DNA from: Mucilaginibacter sp. dw_454
GTDB lineage: Bacteria > Bacteroidota > Bacteroidia > Sphingobacteriales > Sphingobacteriaceae
Reading direction: 5' to 3'
DNA: 64,000 nucleotides
NCBI RefSeq assembly: GCF_018449775.1
Contig: NZ_JAAVVB010000001.1
Coordinates: forward strand, 496,001-560,000
Shown: piece by piece, positions 62,271-64,000 of the stretch
How the letters are laid out: each line of letters begins with the position of its first letter
Position numbering within the stretch: the first letter of the stretch is position 1
The notes under the pieces: generated by a model
What the model was told of the DNA's origin: nothing
Databases searched by the model: none
The model's input: the letters and a program-made list of their open reading frames with translations, nothing else
Program-made: the position numbers and the translations under genes

Positions 62271-62744
62271 TTAAAACATGTTAGTCTTAGCCGCTTCCAT
62301 TTCAAATACCGAATCTATCAGTAATTGTTCTTTACGCTTGCCGGCCGCAACAGCCAGTTCGTCGCAACGCTCATTTTCGGGGTGGCCGTTGTGGCCGCGT
62401 ACCCAGGTGAATTTGATGTTATGCAGTTTGCTGATGTCGAGATAACGCAGCCAAAGATCCTTATTCTTTTTATCCTTAAAACCTTTTTGGAGCCAGCCGT
62501 ATACCCAGCGCTTTTCTATGGCGTCGATAACGTATTTGGAGTCGGAGAAGATGGTAACGTCCTGGTTGGGTTTGGTTATAGCTTCCAGCCCTTTGATAAC
62601 GGCCAGTAGCTCCATGCGATTATTGGTAGTCTTTCTGAATCCTTCCGACAGTTCTTTATAATGCTGCCCCGAACGTAATATCACCCCATATCCACCCGGA
62701 CCCGGGTTACCACTTGAAGCGCCGTCTGTGTAAATTTCAATCAT
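62271..62744 (-). CDS. rnhA: Ribonuclease HI
   Basis: A 157-aa cytosolic endonuclease that cuts the RNA strand of RNA-DNA hybrids. The four catalytic acids are visible: Asp in IEIYTDGASSGNPGPG, Glu in NNRMELLAVIKG, Asp in VTIFSDSKYVID and the last Asp in HPENERCDELAVAAG, with the conserved His in VRGHNGHP. It is of the Escherichia coli type, full length. A -7 box lies 44 bp upstream, just after the P-ATPase stop. Confidence 0.96.
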   Translation of the reverse strand: MIEIYTDGASSGNPGPGGYGVILRSGQHYKELSEGFRKTTNNRMELLAVIKGLEAITKPNQDVTIFSDSKYVIDAIEKRWVYGWLQKGFKDKKNKDLWLRYLDISKLHNIKFTWVRGHNGHPENERCDELAVAAGKRKEQLLIDSVFEMEAAKTNMF

Positions 62745-62787
62745 TAGTTAGTCCATAGACCACGGTCGATAGTCCATAGCCTGGGTT

Positions 62788-62795
62788 CAAAAATA
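62788..62795 (-). promoter_or_regulatory. Candidate rnhA -7 box
   Basis: On the minus strand TATTTTTG matches TANNTTTG. The short leader that follows contains repeated AGTCCATAG words (62750-62780). Confidence 0.45.
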
Positions 62796-62801
62796 GAAAA
62801 A

Positions 62802-64000
62802 TTAATCTAAGCGTTTACGTTTTAAACGCAGCGAATTGCCGATGACCACAACATCGGAAAATGCCATGGTGAAGGCACCCATCATAGGATTAAGGAAACC
62901 TAAGGCCGCGACGGGAATAGCTATGATATTATAAGCAAATGCCCAAAATAAGTTTTGTTTGATGGTGACCAATGTATGCTTGCTGATCTGCAGGAACTTA
63001 ACCACTGATTGCAAATCGGTATTCAACAAAATAACACGGGCTGATTGTATGGCTATCTGGCTGGCGTCATTCATCGAAACCCCAACGTCGGCTTTGGTAA
63101 GGGCAGGAGCATCGTTAATGCCATCGCCAATCATTACCGTTTTGCCCTTTTGTTTATAGATGTCGATGACGGTTAGTTTTTCATCGGGTAGCTTTTCGGC
63201 ATGTACTTCGGTTATCCCGATAGCTTTGGCCACTTTCTGGCAGCGATTTTGGCGGTCGCCGCTTAGTAGCACCGGTATAATACCCATAGCTTTCAACTCA
63301 CTAATCAAATTAACGGCTTCGGGTTTGATGCTGTCATCAATAGCGATCTGCGCCAGGGGTTTTTGATTTTTGAAAAGCGATAAGTTAAAATTACCATCGG
63401 CAGCCGTTTTACCTGCACCTAAGAAGTAGGTGTTGCCTTCCACATCTTCGGCCCGCATACCCAATCCTCTTTCTTCTGACACGGCTTTTAATATCACCTT
63501 GTTCTGTGGCAAGCTTTTTAACTCGCTTACCAGCGATTTAGCAATAGGGTGGTTAGATCGTTCCTCGATAGCTATAATAATGCCTCTAATCTGCTCTATG
63601 GTTGCATCAGCCTCAATTTTGATCTCATCTATACTAAACTTGCCGGTGGTTAGGGTTCCGGTTTTGTCAAATACTACATATTTGGTATTAGCAACGGCTT
63701 CAATAGTGTCGCCACCTTTTATTAATATGCCGCCCTTGGCCGCACGACCCAATCCCACCATAACTGCCGTAGGCGTAGCTAAACCCATAGCACAAGGACA
63801 GGAGATAACCAATACGGCTATGGCGTTCATTAAAGATTGCTGTAAGCCTTTATCGCTCAAAAAGTAAGTGAGCACGAAGGTGAATAATGAAATTAATATC
63901 ACCGTTGGGACAAATATAGCCGCTACTTTGTCACCCAGTTTTTGAACCGGTGGCTTGGCGGCTTGTGCTTTTTTCATCAGTTCGATGATTTGCGACAGTA
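62802..64000 (-). CDS. Heavy-metal (copper-type) P-type ATPase, C-terminal part only
   Basis: About 400 C-terminal residues; the gene runs off the window edge, so the ATG at 63977 is internal. The visible part starts with LSQIIELMKKAQAAKPPVQK, and the metal-binding CPC motif follows in VLVISCPCAMGLATPTAVMV. The phosphorylated Asp is in VVFDKTGTLTTG, the nucleotide-binding HP in ERSNHPIAKSLVSEL and the hinge in MIGDGINDAPALTKADVGV. The last two membrane helices follow. CPC points to copper or silver export. Any N-terminal metal-binding domain lies outside the window. Confidence 0.95.
   Translation of the reverse strand, partial: LSQIIELMKKAQAAKPPVQKLGDKVAAIFVPTVILISLFTFVLTYFLSDKGLQQSLMNAIAVLVISCPCAMGLATPTAVMVGLGRAAKGGILIKGGDTIEAVANTKYVVFDKTGTLTTGKFSIDEIKIEADATIEQIRGIIIAIEERSNHPIAKSLVSELKSLPQNKVILKAVSEERGLGMRAEDVEGNTYFLGAGKTAADGNFNLSLFKNQKPLAQIAIDDSIKPEAVNLISELKAMGIIPVLLSGDRQNRCQKVAKAIGITEVHAEKLPDEKLTVIDIYKQKGKTVMIGDGINDAPALTKADVGVSMNDASQIAIQSARVILLNTDLQSVVKFLQISKHTLVTIKQNLFWAFAYNIIAIPVAALGFLNPMMGAFTMAFSDVVVIGNSLRLKRKRLD

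Overview
This 64-kb window reads as chromosome from a Bacteroidota bacterium of the Sphingobacteriaceae type (Mucilaginibacter or Pedobacter-like; this placement is an inference). The evidence is a type IX secretion C-terminal domain, a GLPGLI-family protein, carbohydrate-active enzymes of GH29 and GH92, a type III glutamine synthetase, HNLRAP-type histidine kinases, TANNTTTG-type promoter boxes and AT-rich translation starts. No rRNA or tRNA gene and no CRISPR array was seen.

Layout. 1-6.8 kb: truncated alpha-L-fucosidase, SMP-30-like lactonase, a Rossmann reductase, a lipocalin and a 1008-aa type IX secreted repeat protein. 7.2-14 kb: a TetR-regulated RND efflux operon with three matching 15-bp operators. 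14.2-20 kb: a four-module ThuA/sugar dehydrogenase/PKD/cytochrome c protein, then LigD. 20.2-25 kb: a three-gene phosphorelay cluster. 25-28.7 kb: a GLPGLI protein translationally coupled to a TonB-receptor-like protein, behind two palindromes. 28.8-38.3 kb: GH92, a TlpA-type thioredoxin, phosphosugar mutase, SGNH hydrolase, a tiny basic protein and an M28 peptidase. 38.3-46.9 kb: an orphan RES-domain protein, a methyltransferase, a YncE/phosphoesterase fusion, an OsmC protein, a MetZ-like enzyme and an OmpA protein. 46.9-53 kb: purM and glnN separated by an accessory island. 53.7-64 kb: amt plus porin, TonB, purL, a VOC protein, trmN6-like, a phosphodiesterase, rnhA and the C-terminal half of a copper-type P-ATPase.

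The most unusual stretch is 48.37-50.97 kb. It carries a RAYT-type HUH transposase (48802-49329), a convergent RES-like protein, and about a dozen palindromes with the stem TTGTTGGTG, paired head to head in units of about 100 bp. The ends of these units carry a short motif (TTCT or CTCT) at a fixed distance outside the stem, which resembles the tetranucleotide of enterobacterial REPs. The island also holds a 212-bp direct repeat with one mismatch and a 50-bp direct repeat that duplicates the 3' end of glnN with its terminator, so it has rearranged recently.

Intergenic space elsewhere is rich in dispersed inverted repeats of at least two styles: long hairpins beginning GTCATTCTGAGC or similar, and inverted repeats built from degenerate short words. 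One hairpin supplies the stop codon of the reductase at 2346. Nitrogen genes (glnN, amt, porin) and purine genes (purM, purL) are each partly clustered. Most remaining genes look like ordinary core or surface-polysaccharide-related genes.
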